In this document: positions 63,662-64,000 of the stretch, one piece after another
Numbering within the stretch: position 1 is the first letter of the stretch
Layout: each line of letters starts with the position of its first letter
NCBI GenBank assembly: GCA_002716585.1
Contig: PBBL01000002.1
Coordinates: 54,032 to 118,031, forward strand
DNA from: Myxococcales bacterium
Lineage (GTDB): Bacteria > Myxococcota_A > Bradymonadia > Bradymonadales > GCA-2716585
Length of the DNA stretch: 64,000 bases
Reading direction: 5' to 3'
The notes under the pieces: generated by a model
What the model saw: the letters and a program-made list of their open reading frames with translations, nothing else
What the model was told of the DNA's origin: nothing
Databases searched by the model: none
Translations under genes and position numbers: made by a program

Positions 63662-64000
63662 TCAGCCCTCCCTCAGCGCCCGCAGGCGGCGCCCCACTCC
63701 AAACAGCGCCTCGTTCAGGCGCCCTTGATCGATCGCCGCGCCCGCCTCGATCGCCGCGCGCTGCTCCTCCAGGGTCGCGATGTGCGCGTCAACCACGGAG
63801 AACGCCTCCTCCAACGGCCCACGCCACCCCTCCGGGAGGTCGCCCTTCGCCTCCTCCCAGATCTGCTGGGCGGAGCGGGCGCCGCCTCGCCCGGTGCGGG
63901 TCTCGGCGATCGACTCCCAGACGCAGTCGAGGTCGTCGTCGTCCAGGTCGCCTGACCAGTCCAGCGAGCGCGGCATCATCTCCAGGTACTTGACCAGGTC
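63662..64000 (-). CDS. Uncharacterised protein, C-terminal part (5' end outside window)
   Basis: The frame is open to the right edge (reads DLVKYLEMMPRSLDW at the edge), so the gene starts beyond the window. The visible 112 residues are acidic and helical (GDLDDDDLDCVWESIAETRTG) with no known motif. The stop is 5 bases before the regulator start, so it is probably the leading gene, or one of them, of the signalling operon. Confidence 0.5.
   Translation of the reverse strand, partial: DLVKYLEMMPRSLDWSGDLDDDDLDCVWESIAETRTGRGGARSAQQIWEEAKGDLPEGWRGPLEEAFSVVDAHIATLEEQRAAIEAGAAIDQGRLNEALFGVGRRLRALREG

Overview
The window is 64 kb of GC-rich, densely packed chromosomal DNA from a Gram-negative bacterium. 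Lipoproteins with lipobox signals, twin-arginine signals, a beta-barrel-like outer-membrane protein and many secreted proteins on acidic or Ser/Thr/Asp linkers all point to a two-membrane cell. The mix is typical of Myxococcota-type (former delta-proteobacterial) predatory or social lineages, perhaps Bradymonadia. It includes FG-GAP lipoproteins, carboxypeptidase-regulatory-like repeats, DUF1549/DUF1501 proteins, a MoxR-DUF58-VWA locus and an AAA+ response regulator in a multi-part phosphorelay. The lineage is inference only. I saw no rRNA, tRNA, CRISPR array, prophage or insertion sequence.

Left third (1-26 kb): the end of a biotin-dependent acyl-CoA carboxylase with its biotin carrier; an AT-rich gap with six copies of a 14-bp repeat and a long possibly structured leader; two lipoproteins; a small unknown protein and a beta-barrel-like protein; then housekeeping genes on the minus strand (polA, an M23 peptidase with a membrane partner, recN) and a three-gene unit ending in fdhD. 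After these come a GspG-like protein, a membrane-anchored archaemetzincin, a PHP-type CehA/McbA lipoprotein and a dicarboxylate symporter.

Middle third (26-48 kb): a five-gene minus-strand locus (coiled-coil/collagen-like membrane protein, MoxR ATPase, DUF58 protein, two VWA membrane proteins), whose two promoter regions share a 21-bp element; a second archaemetzincin fused to TPR-like repeats; a rhomboid protease; a transglutaminase-fold protein lacking the catalytic Cys; a pair of translationally coupled glycosyltransferases; an unknown protein behind a structured leader and in front of a 29-bp perfect inverted repeat; and the glyoxylate shunt (aceB, aceA).

Right third (48-64 kb): a five-gene operon (DUF1549 cytochrome-like protein, small lipoprotein, Tat-exported DUF1501 protein, 1434-residue FG-GAP lipoprotein, YkgJ cysteine-cluster protein), driven by a good sigma70-type promoter and divergent from a Tat-exported DUF362 protein with its own near-consensus promoter. 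The window closes with a signalling cluster: histidine kinase with a very long C-terminal extension, a stand-alone receiver lacking the usual Lys, an AAA+ regulator with a four-Cys insert in its receiver, and a further partial gene. The DUF1549-DUF1501-FG-GAP-YkgJ operon, the two membrane-anchored archaemetzincins and the Cys-insert regulator cluster are the best candidates for something undescribed.
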